Assembly: GCA_005406025.1 (NCBI GenBank)
Contig: BGZK01001204.1
Location: 1 to 64,000 of the forward strand
Length of the DNA stretch: 64,000 nucleotides
Reading direction: 5' to 3'
From: Eumeta japonica
Lineage: Eukaryota; Arthropoda; Insecta; Lepidoptera; Psychidae
In this document: positions 12,704 through 24,690 of the stretch, piece by piece
How positions within the stretch are numbered: position 1 is the first letter of the stretch
How the letters are laid out: each line of letters opens with the position of its first letter
Program-made: the position numbers and the translations under genes
Notes under the pieces: generated by a model
What the model was told of the DNA's origin: nothing
Databases searched by the model: none
Seen by the model: only the letters and a program-made list of their open reading frames with translations

Positions 12704-12960
12704 GAAAATGTAATATATACAAACTGTAAATAGATCTAGGTGTTGACAGAAAGTATATGTGACAGGTTTTAGTAACAATTATGTTTATGCCACGATGACA
12801 TTAATAACATTGAATAAATATGGCGCGTAACGGAAAAATGTTACCCAGAAATAAAGATGGCGCGTAACAGATAAGATGGCGCGTAACAGAAAAACGTTAC
12901 ATTGCTATAAAATTTCTCCCATACGCCGATAAAGAAGTTTCACTTCAAAAAAATGCCACA
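12704..12960 (+). repeat. possible LTR/3' region of the gypsy remnant with 'atggcgcgtaac' tandem copies
   Basis: Three copies of 'atggcgcgtaac' occur within about 75 bp (12821-12890), two of them followed by 'gaaaaa-gttac'. The block starts directly after the pol stop and could be LTR sequence. A palindromic word (aagaagt...acttctt) appears upstream at 12291-12308, and a related 'aaagaagtttcacttc' at 12930-12945, so another element may overlap. Confidence 0.4.
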
Positions 12961-15494
12961 CTGGCATTGAGATGCATGCAAATACTAACTAACACCAAGA
13001 ACTTTACGCGGTCAATATTATAAATGCCTAATCTTATTAATTGGGTGTTTGTAACTATCTGGACCTCTTCCATTCGTTCTCTGGATGACCATCATCAGTT
13101 CACTTCCTAATCCATCCGAAGCAAGACTTCAAACTAACCACGAATGTTTAAGAATGTTAAGGCTTTTTAAAGGTTACTCAAATTCTGTCCACCAGTGTAA
13201 GTATATCGTGTTCCAATAGTCCATGCGGAATATATAGCTGTGAGTTTTGAGGTCACACTTGATCGTCTATGATATTTTCTAGCATCTTTTAGATCAAGGT
13301 AATATACGAAATAATTTAAAATAGATTATGATAATATAATAAAAAATACGACAATGTAAATATAATATTAAATACACAAATAACATGTTTTTGTCTGTAG
13401 ATGTGCCTTTTGAATTTTTTATGTCGCATTAGAAAACATTTATATTTCTTATAATTTTCGTAAATTATGACAATATTTAGCAATAATATTACTAATGGTA
13501 ACACTTAATAGAATGTACACTTATAGTTTTTCAAGAAATGCTACTTTGCAGAAGCAAAAAAAAAACAAGTAAACCGTTAAAACGACAAAACATAATTAAA
13601 AACGGAGAATTTAAAAATACGAAATAAGTCTACAACATATTTTCAAGGACGTTAGCACACTACCATGCGTCAATTTTGCTACGCGTGTAAATAATCAAAG
13701 CTGCATAGGTTCACATCAATAATTATTTGAAATCACCATCGCTACTGTCGCATCATAAAACCCGATTTTGACCTTCTCAAAGCAAAGCAAACGCGACGCC
13801 ATCACAAGTATGATTTACGAATGTGCCCGCGTTCCTTATCGTAAATTCTACATAATTTATAGCACCAACATTATATCTCACGTTTGAACAGATTGTCATT
13901 GTCTTAGAAAAAAAAAGAATAATGTTTATATAACTTCGCGCCTTTTTAAAGTGTCGCTTTGGTGCCGCCGCCGCCCGGGGCGCGTTCCAAAACAACGCTA
14001 TCGGATATCAAAAGAACGTTTCCGAACGAATCCTGGCCGTTGAATGTCGGCATTGTCGCTATCTTTTTAATTGAAAGCTTTTTTCTTGATGTTTTGCTTT
14101 TAGAACGCTCGTAAAGCGCTTAGACAATTCAACAAAGAGTTCGAAAATATAGCGCAACACGTCCGCGACATTGCGTGATTATTTATAAGTTAGTATATTT
14201 ATGTTATATATCCACTTTTATTATATTTTAAGTTACCGTATAGAGGAGAAGGAAATTAGTATGCAATTACTTACATTAATATGCGTTCGTATGTCACAGA
14301 TATTTAGCATAAATCTATGACATTTAGACATGTTAAACGATACCTACATCTTTAAAAATTACAAGTTCCTTAAATTTAACATTTTTTATTAAAAGATGTT
14401 TTATATTTTCTAAATGAGCTTATATTTATTTTTGATTGGAATGACTTGATGCAAATAATACCATTTTTTAACTGGAATTATTGTGATTTAAAATTGAAAA
14501 TTTATACTGTATTTTAATCAATTTTATTAATTAAGTAAATTTGCATGTAATAATTATTATAAGTCTGCCATTATCTTAATGTGCTACTTAATCGGTTAAT
14601 TTGATAGATTGATGTTTTTTTTAATCCCAATAAATAACTTCTACAATTCAATTCTATAAAATATTATTATAAAATCCCTTTCATTTAAAATTAAAATTTT
14701 ACTAAGTATATTATCATCATATTTCTTAGGAATCATTTATCGATACTAACATAGTAAATTAATCGCAAAACTTTTATTCAACTTTATTAAGTAATTTTAT
14801 TTTTCAACGAAAACGTTTTTATCCCGAAATGCGTTCGCCGTATAGTCCTTAAGTAAGTCAAACAAAGGAACAACAATAAAGTCTCAGCAGCCCTCGACCG
14901 GGGCGTGATGTGGCGTGATGGTCGGCGCGGGCGCAACACGCTTCACTAACAAACACTTATAAAAAGTTAGGTTCCGTAGAAATATATTTTTCGTTTTTAG
15001 TAACAAGCAAACCTATATTTGATTTTCTTATTAATTAACTGGAATTACGAAAATCTGGTAGGTATGTACCAGATACCTATTGCAAAATGTTTTCGTACCT
15101 AATTTACAAAATCTAGAGCCTAGTTATAAAACAATGCGATTATAGAAAATATAATAGGTACCTTATATGAAATAATACACTAGATTGAAATGTACATACA
15201 TATAAACAGCAGATTATTATCACCTTCGGTTTTTGGATAGAATTGCATGCATGGACGGTAATTAATTTCCATTACGTCATATAATTAAATCATTCCAGTT
15301 TCGGTTCATTTATTGTACTTACTCCATTTATAATACTATTATTATATGTTTAATTTGTTAATAAATTTATAGTAATCTATATGTAATTCTAACTTATATT
15401 TACTACCTGTTTTACATAACCAACGACGTCATCTAGTAATTTTCAATGGAATTATACGAAATTTTGTTTTTTACTTCTCTAAGTAGATTTTATA

Positions 15495-15990
15495 AGGGGG
15501 TCGACCGTTATTCGTTAATTTGTAAAAGCTATTCGACTGTGTTAGTTTTTTTTTAACTTCGTTGTACATATTGTTTTCGTAATTTCTTTCATATATCCAA
15601 GAATAACCATTTATCTGGCAGGGGGAGATACTCGACCCTAACAAAAATCAGCACTTTAAAGCTTAATATTTCGTAAACAGATTTTTGAAATGAAAAATGG
15701 TTTTCACAGGTTCGCAACGCTTTTGAATGAATATATGTACAACGATACCACACATCATGGCATATACCAAAGAAAAAAATCATTCCCACTTCACGTGTAG
15801 GGGAGATTTTCTTTCAAAATTATATTTTTTTTTACCACTTTTTCGGCGTATGCTGTATGTATATCCAATGGCAAATTGCAGCTTTCTAATTCTAGAAGTC
15901 TCCGAGTTAAGCCGTGGGCAAACAGACGGACGGACAGATGGACTTGGCGATACTATAAGCGGTCCTTGTTGACTACGAAACCCTAAAAAG
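15495..15990 (+). repeat. dispersed repeat, family A copy 2
   Basis: Longer and better-kept copy of the repeat at 1515-1955, with the same internal landmark (aatcagcactttaaag at 15647-15662), then 'gtctccgagttaagccgtg', a GACGGACGGACAG block near 15925, and the end 'gttgactacgaaaccctaaa'. It is non-coding; short open frames inside are not supported. Confidence 0.6.
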
Positions 15991-17979
15991 AACTAAATTT
16001 TTAGCATCCGGAACAGACAAGCGTGCAAGCAAAGTTTTATGGAAATCTGTGATCTGGAAAATAGATGAGAATTTATAATAGAAGTAATGGCGATAATATT
16101 ATACTCCTCGTAATATAACTTGCTAGTCGTTCTTCTTCAGTGTCCACGGATTCTTAATAAAATTTGCGGAACCCTTCGACCTCTACCGCCATTTGGCCCC
16201 CACGTGTCAGACACGCGTTGTGTTCCGATTCTATTAATTGTTTTTTTTTCGTCAAACGCCAAAGTGACATGTAAAACACTGGCGCAGATGAGATTTTAAG
16301 CGACATACGTCATTTGACATTGGCATATTTTTAATCGAAAACATGTCTTTTCGTTTGAAATGTATAGTACGTGATTAGGTATCAATTAAACCCAATAAAT
16401 AGAAGTTTGGCAATTTATCGAAATGTGCTTCTGTAATGAATTGTATTTTAATAAAAAAAACAATAGTTTTCCGATTTATATAACATTATCTTTGTCTAAA
16501 GAAGTAAGTATAAAATTTTGATTATTGTTATAATAGAGTTTATTTATGTACATCGGTAGCTATGAAACATCAAAAATAAAAATTATAGAAATGTTTTAAA
16601 ACTAATCCTTTAATAAATATATTATACAAAATACGAAAAACATTAAAGATTAACAAAATATTTAATAGCAAATGGAAAAATAAACATTTCACTAATACTC
16701 ATTAATTTTTCGTCTAATTCTTTATGTGATCTGATTAGTTAGGTATTATTTTGATAATTAAGAAAAAAATTACGATATCATTGCTTAACTAGTGAGGAGT
16801 GCTCATCATTTTGTTGCAACATCCTTCTTAATTTTATTTAGCTTCTAAAAAATCATCTACATGAATATTTTTGCAATACTTTCTTTCGCTGTTCAAGCGA
16901 AAAATTATTACTGACACTTCAATTTGTACATGAATTAAAAAACAAAACGTTTGCTGATGGGGATTTCCAGGATTTTAAAACTGACGTGCATATATGAGAT
17001 GTAGGGGGCCTACGAGTACTAGCCCTAGCCCTATCGTTGAAGACTGTCGTTGGCCTTCTCACCGGGGGTGCCTCAAAATTTATTATCAAGTGCAGTCGCA
17101 AGAATTGCTTTGATACACGAGACATACATACAAAAACTTACACGCAATTATATTATTTTCGCATTTAGTAGGTACATTCTATCTTCGTCACCCATGTATA
17201 TACCACACAAACTTTCATGGTCTAACTAAAATAGGTAAAATTCTAAGAAAAAATACTTATTTTTCCCAACCGACATAAATATGAGCAAAATCGAAAGATT
17301 CCCATCGAAATCTTCAAAAGACATTGTACTTTTACCTCAATGAGATTTTTTTTCTGCTAAATATAGCGCTAGTGCAGGATACAGAAAAAACCGTAACGCC
17401 CCCTTAGTAAGCGCAACGTAATTCGATCTGATAGATCCTGCCTGTCGAGCTAAAAAACTCAGGACGAATGTTTTGTGTAACGGAACGGCATCGCGTCAAA
17501 AATGTGATTTATAATGGCGCGTTCCGTTTTTAAATTTAAAAAAATGGGATAGGTGCGTTCATAAACATCACCTTCGACACTAATTAACCTAACTAATAGT
17601 TTGTTGCTGAACGGTATGCTAGCGCTATGCGTTTCCAAACATTTTTTGTTTAAACTGTCGAACGATGAATTTTTATTACAGAAATGCACGTTGAGGGTTT
17701 TTGTTACGATTTTTGAAAACTTTATGTTTAATTAAGAAATTGCACTGTGTTAAAAAGTCAACCTATAATTGTTTAGGAATAGTTTTTAGCTTGAAAAATT
17801 ATAAATTTTTGGCAACTTAAGTGTACAATTTCTATTTGTTTATTTCCTTTTCAGTATTTCTATGTTTACATCTGATATAAACGAAATGTGGATTAAGAGC
17901 CGAAACAAAAATAAACATGCTCATTCTTAACCGGAATAAGTATATGAATACGGTCGAAATATGCATTTTGCACATGTAA

Positions 17980-18300
17980 TATGCACATCTCGCACGAATT
18001 TATCACACCTCTATTGTTGGCGTTCGAAAATGTTTGCACCCGAAGCACCCGGACAACAATACAACAAAGGACTTACCTGTGTAATCCCTACATTGTCGGG
18101 GCACAATCGACGGGAAAAGAGCTACTTAGCCGGCACCCGCGGCCGATCAATGGGCACTCGTCGCGCCGGGATCAAAGGAGACAGTGACGTTGACGGGATT
18201 ACGTTTGCGGCGAATGACAGCGCTCGCAACGCACTCCATCTCGTGTACCGTCAAGGTACTGAACTTAATTGAGAACAATCCACGGTTAGAATTGGTGACT
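17980..18300 (-). other. CpG-rich block with a strong minus-strand splice donor (candidate alternative eya first exon)
   Basis: A consensus donor, ACACAG|GTAAGT, ends at 18077 on the minus strand, with a GC/CpG-rich stretch on its upstream side (18078-18250). There is no acceptor-exon pairing I can support. The only nearby ATGs run into stops before the donor, so an exon here would be non-coding. It lies in eya intron 2 on the same strand, so an alternative promoter or first exon that splices to exon 3 is conceivable. This is inference from one splice site and base composition. Confidence 0.3.
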
Positions 18301-18599
18301 TGATAAAATAATATTCGCCCAGTAGAGTGAATCGGTAGGACGGTAATTAAAAATCGGTCAAACGCATGTATGAGTCGCCCACTAAGAGTTCCGTATTCGT
18401 ACGACAATCCATATAACATCGTACACTAATGAACACTATATACTTTTTAAAAATTATGAATGAAAAATAAGAATAAAAATTAAAATTCAATTAAAATCGG
18501 CGCAAAAAGAAAGCGTTTCTTTAATGAGGACCCTTTTTAGTTTTTTAACATTATTTCATTTTTATTATTATTTGTTGTAGTGGAAATAGAAATCCATCC

Positions 18600-18728
18600 T
18601 CTGTGAAAAGTGCAACTGTCTATCTATTACGGTTCACGAGATATAGGCCGCTGAAAGACAAACAGACGGGGAGCGAAGGCTTAGTAATAGGATCCCGTTG
18701 GCGTCCTTCGGGTACGGAACCCTAAAAA
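18600..18728 (+). repeat. dispersed repeat tail ending 'tacggaaccctaaaaa'
   Basis: Contains 'ttacggttcacgagatata', 'gacaaacagacgggg', 'ttagtaataggatcccgtt' and ends 'gggtacggaaccctaaaaa'. This tail type is abundant in lepidopteran genomes (recalled, not searched). Confidence 0.6.
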
Positions 18729-19174
18729 CACATTTTATACAGTGTTAAAAGTCCTGTAAAAAGATTCGTCTATGGTGATTATTTAGTAAAATTTAATCGA
18801 GTTGGAATATCATTATAACTAAGTAAATCGAGTTACCATCCTAGAGAGCTTTACTGAAATATTGGAATTAATATATCAAAAGAAAAAATGTATATTATAA
18901 ACAAACACACGCCACAAATCGAGATGTCATCGAGACAGGAAGTCGAAAATTGTTAATAATCATTACATTCTAACCGTAATATGTAAAACAGAAATATATA
19001 TGTAAACATAAATCGGCTAAATAGAAGACGATTCGTACGAAAAGTAGTTTAGTGTTGCAAATGCGTTTTTGAATTTTGCGTCATTTTAATTAGACAGTAA
19101 AAGGTTTGTTAGTAATACAGTTTTGTTTCTATGAAATGTATTTCATTTCAAGAAATAGGTACAAGCTCATTTAC

Positions 19175-19221
19175 CTGTCTGCAACATCTGTGGTGTCTAT
19201 GTCAGATCTAAGCCTTTTCGC
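19175..19221 (-). CDS. eya: eya coding exon 2 (47-nt small exon)
   Basis: The 47-nt exon is bounded by a strong acceptor (a T-rich tract ending in TTTCAG) and a strong donor (GACAG|GTAAAT). Read from phase 0 it gives AKRLRSDIDTTDVAD and then two bases (AG) that join A of exon 3 to make Arg. Following EPK of exon 1, this gives EPK-AKRLRSD, which corresponds to EPKVKRPKTD in Drosophila Eya, a basic patch. It is too short to stand out as an open reading frame and was found from the splice sites and phase. It is essential to the model: exon 1 leaves phase 0 while exon 3 needs phase 2. It sits between introns of about 21.9 kb and 14.2 kb, and a long perfect hairpin lies just upstream of its acceptor (19378-19430). 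Confidence 0.9.
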
Positions 19222-19377
19222 CTGAAACAAACAAAATAACAATTTTACTATGAAATAAATACTTTATGGAGTGATAAAAAACAAACTATTATTGATAAAT
19301 TTTTACGTTTCTCACTAGTATAATAAATGCGAAAGTTTGAATGTTTGTTATTCAACCTTTAACTACTGTATATTACT

Positions 19378-19430
19378 GTTTCATATAATTCTGTTCAACC
19401 TATTAAAGGTTGAACAGAATTATATGAAAC
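19378..19430. repeat. perfect 24-bp inverted repeat with 5-nt loop
   Basis: Arms 19378-19401 and 19407-19430 are exact reverse complements (left arm begins gtttcatataattc, ends gttcaacct), with loop 'attaa'. Next to it is 'actagtataataaatgcgaaag', a start typical of lepidopteran non-autonomous elements. It lies about 160 nt upstream of the acceptor of the 47-nt eya exon 2. Confidence 0.9.
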
Positions 19431-19569
19431 TGTACAGTAATATAGTTTATACATCGGAATAACATATAGGCTACTATTTATACACTAATTTTTGCTTGCG
19501 TGATCGTAGAACAAATTCTTGACTTATGCCGACTGGTCATTGGTAACAATATTCAAGAGAGAATTCAAG

Positions 19570-19715
19570 TTCAATATCATTTCGGGATCGGAATTGCGAG
19601 TAGGACTGAGATCAGGATCAAAAATGTAAATGAGATTTTTTATAACAGAAACATTTACAGCATTACGTGTGGTTATTTTTTTCTGGTATGGAATCGAGAA
19701 CGGCGACGAGAACGG
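19570..19715 (-). repeat. degenerate GATTCCG-type repeat copy
   Basis: Words such as 'gggatcggaattgcgag', 'gagatcaggatc' and 'aatcgagaacggcgacgagaacgg' repeat; same family as 25190-25560 in the same orientation. It explains the short open frames on both strands here. Confidence 0.5.
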
Positions 19716-20519
19716 TAACAGCATTTGATTTTTTTTTTAATACAAATAGTTGCGAAATGAAAAAATGCGTTTCTTTGTCTTTACTGATTTTTTTTTTTCA
19801 TTTTCTTTTAGATGCTGAAGTAACTAGTGAGATATGAAAAGACATATCGTGACATAAGTCTATGTATTGTGGCTTGAATTCGCTATAGCTTTGATAGTTG
19901 ATGCTAGATGATAGATGTTGATGATAGATGATGACATTGTAATAATCAGCAGTGGATGTCGATTGGATGTTTTCGTAGCTGAATAATTAATAAAATGATA
20001 CGCCATTTGCAAAATTACGTTACTCATTATAACACTACACCGATTACGAACGGCATATGCTTTGCCTGTACATCGACGCTATCACAATAAACTCATTTCT
20101 CGGAAGGGCCGCGGCGTAGGGATCTTGTTTACGGAGAAACTGTCACATTTATACATATTGTTACTGTAATTTCCTGTGTGATTTTTTGTTGTGGCGATTG
20201 TTGGTATACCTACTAAGCCCGCTGTGGCATATTGTTCTAAATCGGTTAAAACTTCCGCTTGCAACGGGGGAGACGCAAATTTAGCCTATAGGCTGAAAAT
20301 AATGTTATAAACACTAACTGTAATACATTTTTTCTTAGATGAATACTGACTGGTCCCTGTTATCAGTAAATGTTACAAATGTAAGTTTAGGATGACATTT
20401 AAATAAAGTTGAAACGAAAATCTGATATTACCTTAAAAGAATGTAGTTTATTATTAATTTTGTTTGGATTATTTCTATTTTTCCATTTATTTTCTTACAA
20501 AAAATTGTGTGATAACCGC

Positions 20520-20965
20520 ATTCCGTCGAACGGTCGAGGCGGTTCCCGAAGCGCGCGAGCCGCGCCGGCTCTAACAAGCGTTCACGCTCGTTGTTAGGCC
20601 AAAAGATTCAACAGATAAATCTACAGCTATAAATAATAAGTGCCGTATACGTCGCTCCGTACCGTTTCTACACGAGAAGAGATCAGAGGAGATTAACAAA
20701 GCGCTCAACGGGAATAACATTAATAAAATCAACCCGAATTTATTTTATAACCAGGCGCGCAGGCGGGGCGAGGCGGTCGGCCGGCGCCAGCGAGTCTCCG
20801 TTCATCACCGCGCTATCGGGCGATCGTCGCCCGTCGCCCGCTGATGGGCGCTTTATTTTTATAGCCGTCAAGAATCCCGAATGTTTTCACGTCCGGCCGA
20901 GCTCTGCGCCGCGATGAAGTCTTAGTGCGAGCGGTACAGTTTGTCCCTGTTGATTGTCGTCCGTC
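20520..20965. promoter_or_regulatory. CpG-rich island in eya intron 1, possible alternative promoter or enhancer
   Basis: About 450 bp of high-GC, CpG-rich sequence in AT-rich surroundings, 1.3-1.8 kb upstream of eya exon 2. On the minus strand a TATAAAAATA word (around 20856) is followed by 'gcgcccatcagcgggcgacgg', which could be a TATA promoter. No transcript evidence and no matching donor was found. Confidence 0.25.
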
Positions 20966-22694
20966 ATTATCGCTGCGCGCTCAAGTGGATGGATGGATAC
21001 TTCAACAATCAGACAAAAATCCTAATAGTCACCGAATCCAGTTTAGAATACAATTTATTTATAATAGAGTCGTCGCAGGTGCAGAAGTCGAGAACTGTAC
21101 GGTTATCAACTTAATTACGACTAATATTGATTGGCCCAATCTGATATTAGTAATCCTATCCAATCTCGATCTATACTAAAATTAGTAATAGTATGTGATG
21201 GAAAACACTCACATTAATAATTAATGCCTTTAGAGTTACCAATTTATTTCTAATATTATAGAATTTGAACATAATCATTTTAAGGTAATGTATATAATAC
21301 TTAATCATTGGGTAAGTTATTAAACACTTATGTAAGTTGCATTGTGTTATAAGTTAAGAATGTAATAAACGTTTGTATTGTTTCTTTGTGTTCACAAAGA
21401 TACCTACACAGTTTGTATGGACAGAAATTGCTCTTTACTGTTTTATAACAAAATTATTTACAGCAATAATTTGCATTAACTATAAAAACGTTCTTGCTGT
21501 TGTGCGTATTGAAAGTTTTATTCAAAATTATTATTTTTTCAATCACAGATTCCGTAAATTGGAATGCAATTTCAAATACTTTATTTATGAAATGAAAAAG
21601 GATATATTTTTCAACACTCATTTTGTCCATGTGTAAAAAATGTTTAATAAGTAATGTCCTAAAAAACTTTTTTCTTTTTTACTTTAAATACTTAGTTCAT
21701 GTAAATATCTATTAAATTATGACCTTTTTAGATACAACATATGTCGAAATATTCCTCCCAGCATAGTAAGACAAATTTTGAAGAACATAAATATTCTAAC
21801 TACTTTCGTCCACTTTTCTCCAAGCTACATTTTAGAGACAGACTTAAAATAAATTAAAGCCACTGCACATAATTCTTATAAGATTCATCCTTAGTTGTTG
21901 CGACATTATTCATCCTGGTACAAAAATATATTTTAGTAAATAAAACTGAAAAATACCGTTTCTGTGGTGGGTAAATAATATTCACGCACCATGAAAAGTT
22001 TGTCTTATTAAGAAGGACCGTCACAATGAGTCAGTGAGCATTTTCGCGCCAACTTTGAAACGCCATCATTTGATTAACATTAAATATTTTTTTTATTTTT
22101 TTTTGTATATCGCTGATAAACTTTAAATATTTATGGTACATACAAATATAACAGTGTGTGTTTTCCATTAGTGTGTTGAATAGTGATTTTTTTGATCAGA
22201 ACTGAAATAAATTATGCTAATCTTATTTAAAAAGATACGACAGGTATCCATAGTAAGAATTAACAACAATAGGTGATGGATCAAAAGCGGATTGAAAGTT
22301 GTTCATCATGAACATGACCGGAGGATCATCAGCTGATTACCTTATTTTCTACGTTCAAAGCCCAGAGTGTTGATGCGAGGAAGGTTTTGGGTGAATTCAA
22401 TACTGGGAATAGGTATGCCTACTTTCAACACGTGAGTTTAAGGTGTCGCCATTCAAATTATAATACGGTAACAATTCGAAAGCATGCCAGTCTGCGTATG
22501 CGCATCAATACAAATCTGATGCTGCCGGTAATTACGTGTAACATAGGGAAAAGCGAACAAAAACACACAAATCATATTGTCTAAGTTTAGCTGAAAAGGA
22601 AATTAAAATATTAACCGTTTTCATATTATTACGTTGAAATTATTATATCTTTATCGCTCTATATTTTATTATTAGTGAACATACACTAATACTA

Positions 22695-23010
22695 GCTTTC
22701 GTTCGCGGCTCCACTCGCACGGACATATTATGATTTCCTTCATGTTGTACATCGACCGATCATGCTTTCACTCTCGATTTCGATTACAATACCGCTTTCG
22801 GTTCCGAACCCGGTCTTGATCTAAGTAGATTCCGATTCCGGTTCTGCTCTCAATTTTGATTTCGGCACTGCTCACATTCCGATTTCAGTCACGTTCTAAT
22901 TGTAGTCCCTCACTCGATTTCTGCCTTAGTCCCGTTGATTTCGATTCTGCTCCCCCCTCCGCTTGCAGTTTTAATTCTGCTACCGGTCAAGGTTCCGATT
23001 TGAACGAAAC
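22695..23010 (+). repeat. dispersed repeat: 'ctagctttcgttcgcggct' head plus GATTCCG-type body
   Basis: The head 'ctagctttcgttcgcggctc' resembles heads at 29832 (ctagctgcgcccacggct) and 61833 (ctttcacctgccgctccgt). It is followed by about 270 bp of imperfect gattccgattccggttct-like hexamer repeats, ending 'ggttccgatttgaacga', an ending also seen near 62101-62121. The family is non-coding. Confidence 0.6.
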
Positions 23011-23579
23011 CGGGTAAATACCAATATCAAATAAAATTTAACCTATAGAATTATTAGAATCTGTAATATAAAGATGAAATCAAGGCGAAATGTTAACAGT
23101 TTATTTTACTCGAGGAGCTTCTTATTAGTGAAGGAATTTTGGAACCTGTTCAATAGTTCGGTTTAATAACGAAAATACACATACGAAGTCAGGTATAAAT
23201 GCTTGATTTTTTTATAAACCCTCCCGTTCCCGCTTTCAACATATCGCCAGTTTCATAACAATAGGATGAATGGCTTAAACACACAAAGAAAACGAAAATA
23301 ATACTTTGACGATATGCTCTATTTCTCTATTTCTATGCAAATTTTCATTACAATCATTTCCTTGTTTTCGGAGATTAGCTCAGACAAATGAACAAACAAC
23401 ATTTTATCGATCTGTCTGTCTACAGTACGAGTAAAAAATTACGTATGGTAAGTATAGATTAGATACGTCACGGCGTAAATATTTAAGAAAAAAAATTATA
23501 AGAATATTGTATGTATTATTTCCTATATTATTATAGATAGATAAATAAAAAGTATCCTACTTCTTATTCCAGGAAGTAA

Positions 23580-24345
23580 TCTACGAAGTAATCTACTTTA
23601 ATTCAAAATTTGATAAAAATTTGTCCAGTCCTTTGGAATATTAAGTCCGGACAAAGAAACAGAGAATCCACTGACTGAAGTCTCCAAAATCCGCGATTTG
23701 GAAGTGATCATGGACAGCTATCTTAGTTTTAGATGCTATTGTCCAGAAAACTTCAAGATTCTCGGGTTTCATCACACGTCAGATTGAAATACTGAAAGAA
23801 CCCACACTCACAATTAAAATTCTTAATTATGTGATACGTAGCGTCTTAGATAATTGCAGTCCTGTATGGAATCCTAGCTATCAGACGTACATCAATAGAT
23901 TGGAACAAGTTCAAAAACGCTTTCTTTATCAGTTAGCTTACGCTGATAGTAATTTTCGCAATTCGCGATCGTACGCGTCTCAGGCGTCGCATTACCACAT
24001 GCCTTGTTTGCAACTTCGCCGAAAGTCAACGGACATTATATATCTTTTTAAATTAATTCCCGGTCACATTGATGTCCCTGAAATACTAGAACCTATAAGG
24101 TTCCGTCAGAACAGACGCCTACAATATCGAAAAATCTCCACACTACCACTTTGTAAAACCTGCCAACCTGTAAACGCTGTCAACGCGCTTCGTTATATCA
24201 TATGTCTTCCTATTATAATTCAATACAATCTTAATTTGATATTTTTACTGGTTCTGTAGTCTTTGCAAAGAAATCAATCAATTTTCTTGATTAATTTCTC
24301 TTCTTTTTTAAACCGTACGTTCAAAAAATATAAAAAAATAAAAAA
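23580..24345 (+). pseudogene. LINE reverse-transcriptase C-terminal remnant
   Basis: From about 23680 the sequence translates piecemeal to IRDLEVIMDSYLSF, resembling the (R/K)DLGV..D..L.F motif downstream of the RT palm in many non-LTR elements. A frame from 23831 to 24259 then gives RSVLDNCSPVWNP, RLEQVQKRF and LQLRRKSTDIIYLFKL, the usual post-RT conserved region. A frameshift separates the parts and there is no endonuclease or YxDD motif, so it is 5'-truncated and dead. An A-rich stretch at 24328-24352 fits a LINE 3' end. It lies in eya intron 1, opposite strand. The clade is not resolved; Jockey- or I-like is likely. Confidence 0.8.
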
Positions 24346-24354
24346 AAAAATTTA

Positions 24355-24690
24355 ATAAATGCTTTCAACGAAAATTGTTTTGAAGATGGGATATACTGTT
24401 TTTGAGTTGTTTCCGAAAAACTACGCTACTCAAGAAAAGGATGTAAGTGCCATGAAGATACGGCCTTTTGTATTTTGCATTTTAGTTTACCCTAGTTTCA
24501 GAGTAATAGTCGACATACCTACTTGTTTCTTTAGTTATAGGCGACTAAAGTGCTTACACCTATTATGTGCGAGAAAAGTGAAAAAAGTATAACAACGTAG
24601 TTTTTTCATCAGTAGTGCATTTCTTTGTAGTAATGACTTCGGAACCCTACACTGAGCGTGGTTCGACATGCTCTTGGCCGGTTTTTATTA
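24355..24690 (+). repeat. dispersed repeat, family C copy 1
   Basis: It shares 'tataggcgactaaagt' and 'gtataacaacgtagtttttt' in the same order with 61435-61525. It ends 'cttcggaaccctacactgagcgtggttcg...ggccggttttt', a common lepidopteran repeat end. The 77-codon frame within it (24359-24592) has no other support. Confidence 0.55.

Larger units (their letters stand above)
4991..19174 (-). other. eya intron 2 (about 14.2 kb)
   Basis: Long AT-rich intron. Contents: a low-complexity GATTCCGATC-type repeat (5500-5640), a CpG-rich stretch (6015-6420) with short open frames but no splice or homology support, LINE tail (6585-6715), repeats at 8330-8390, 9320-9450 and 9825-9920, a SINE (10020-10375), a Ty3/gypsy remnant (12490-12960), CpG-rich patches (8850-8940, 13740-14150, 14880-14945), dispersed repeat (15495-15990), a strong minus-strand donor at 18077, and a repeat tail (18600-18728). 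From 6.7-8.3 kb, 10.4-12.2 kb and 16.0-17.9 kb I see only unremarkable AT-rich sequence. Confidence 0.75.

Noticed and set aside
17961..18419. 103- and 90-codon open frames on opposite strands
   Set aside because: Overlapping frames in a CpG-rich block with no start or splice support; only the minus-strand donor was kept as noteworthy.
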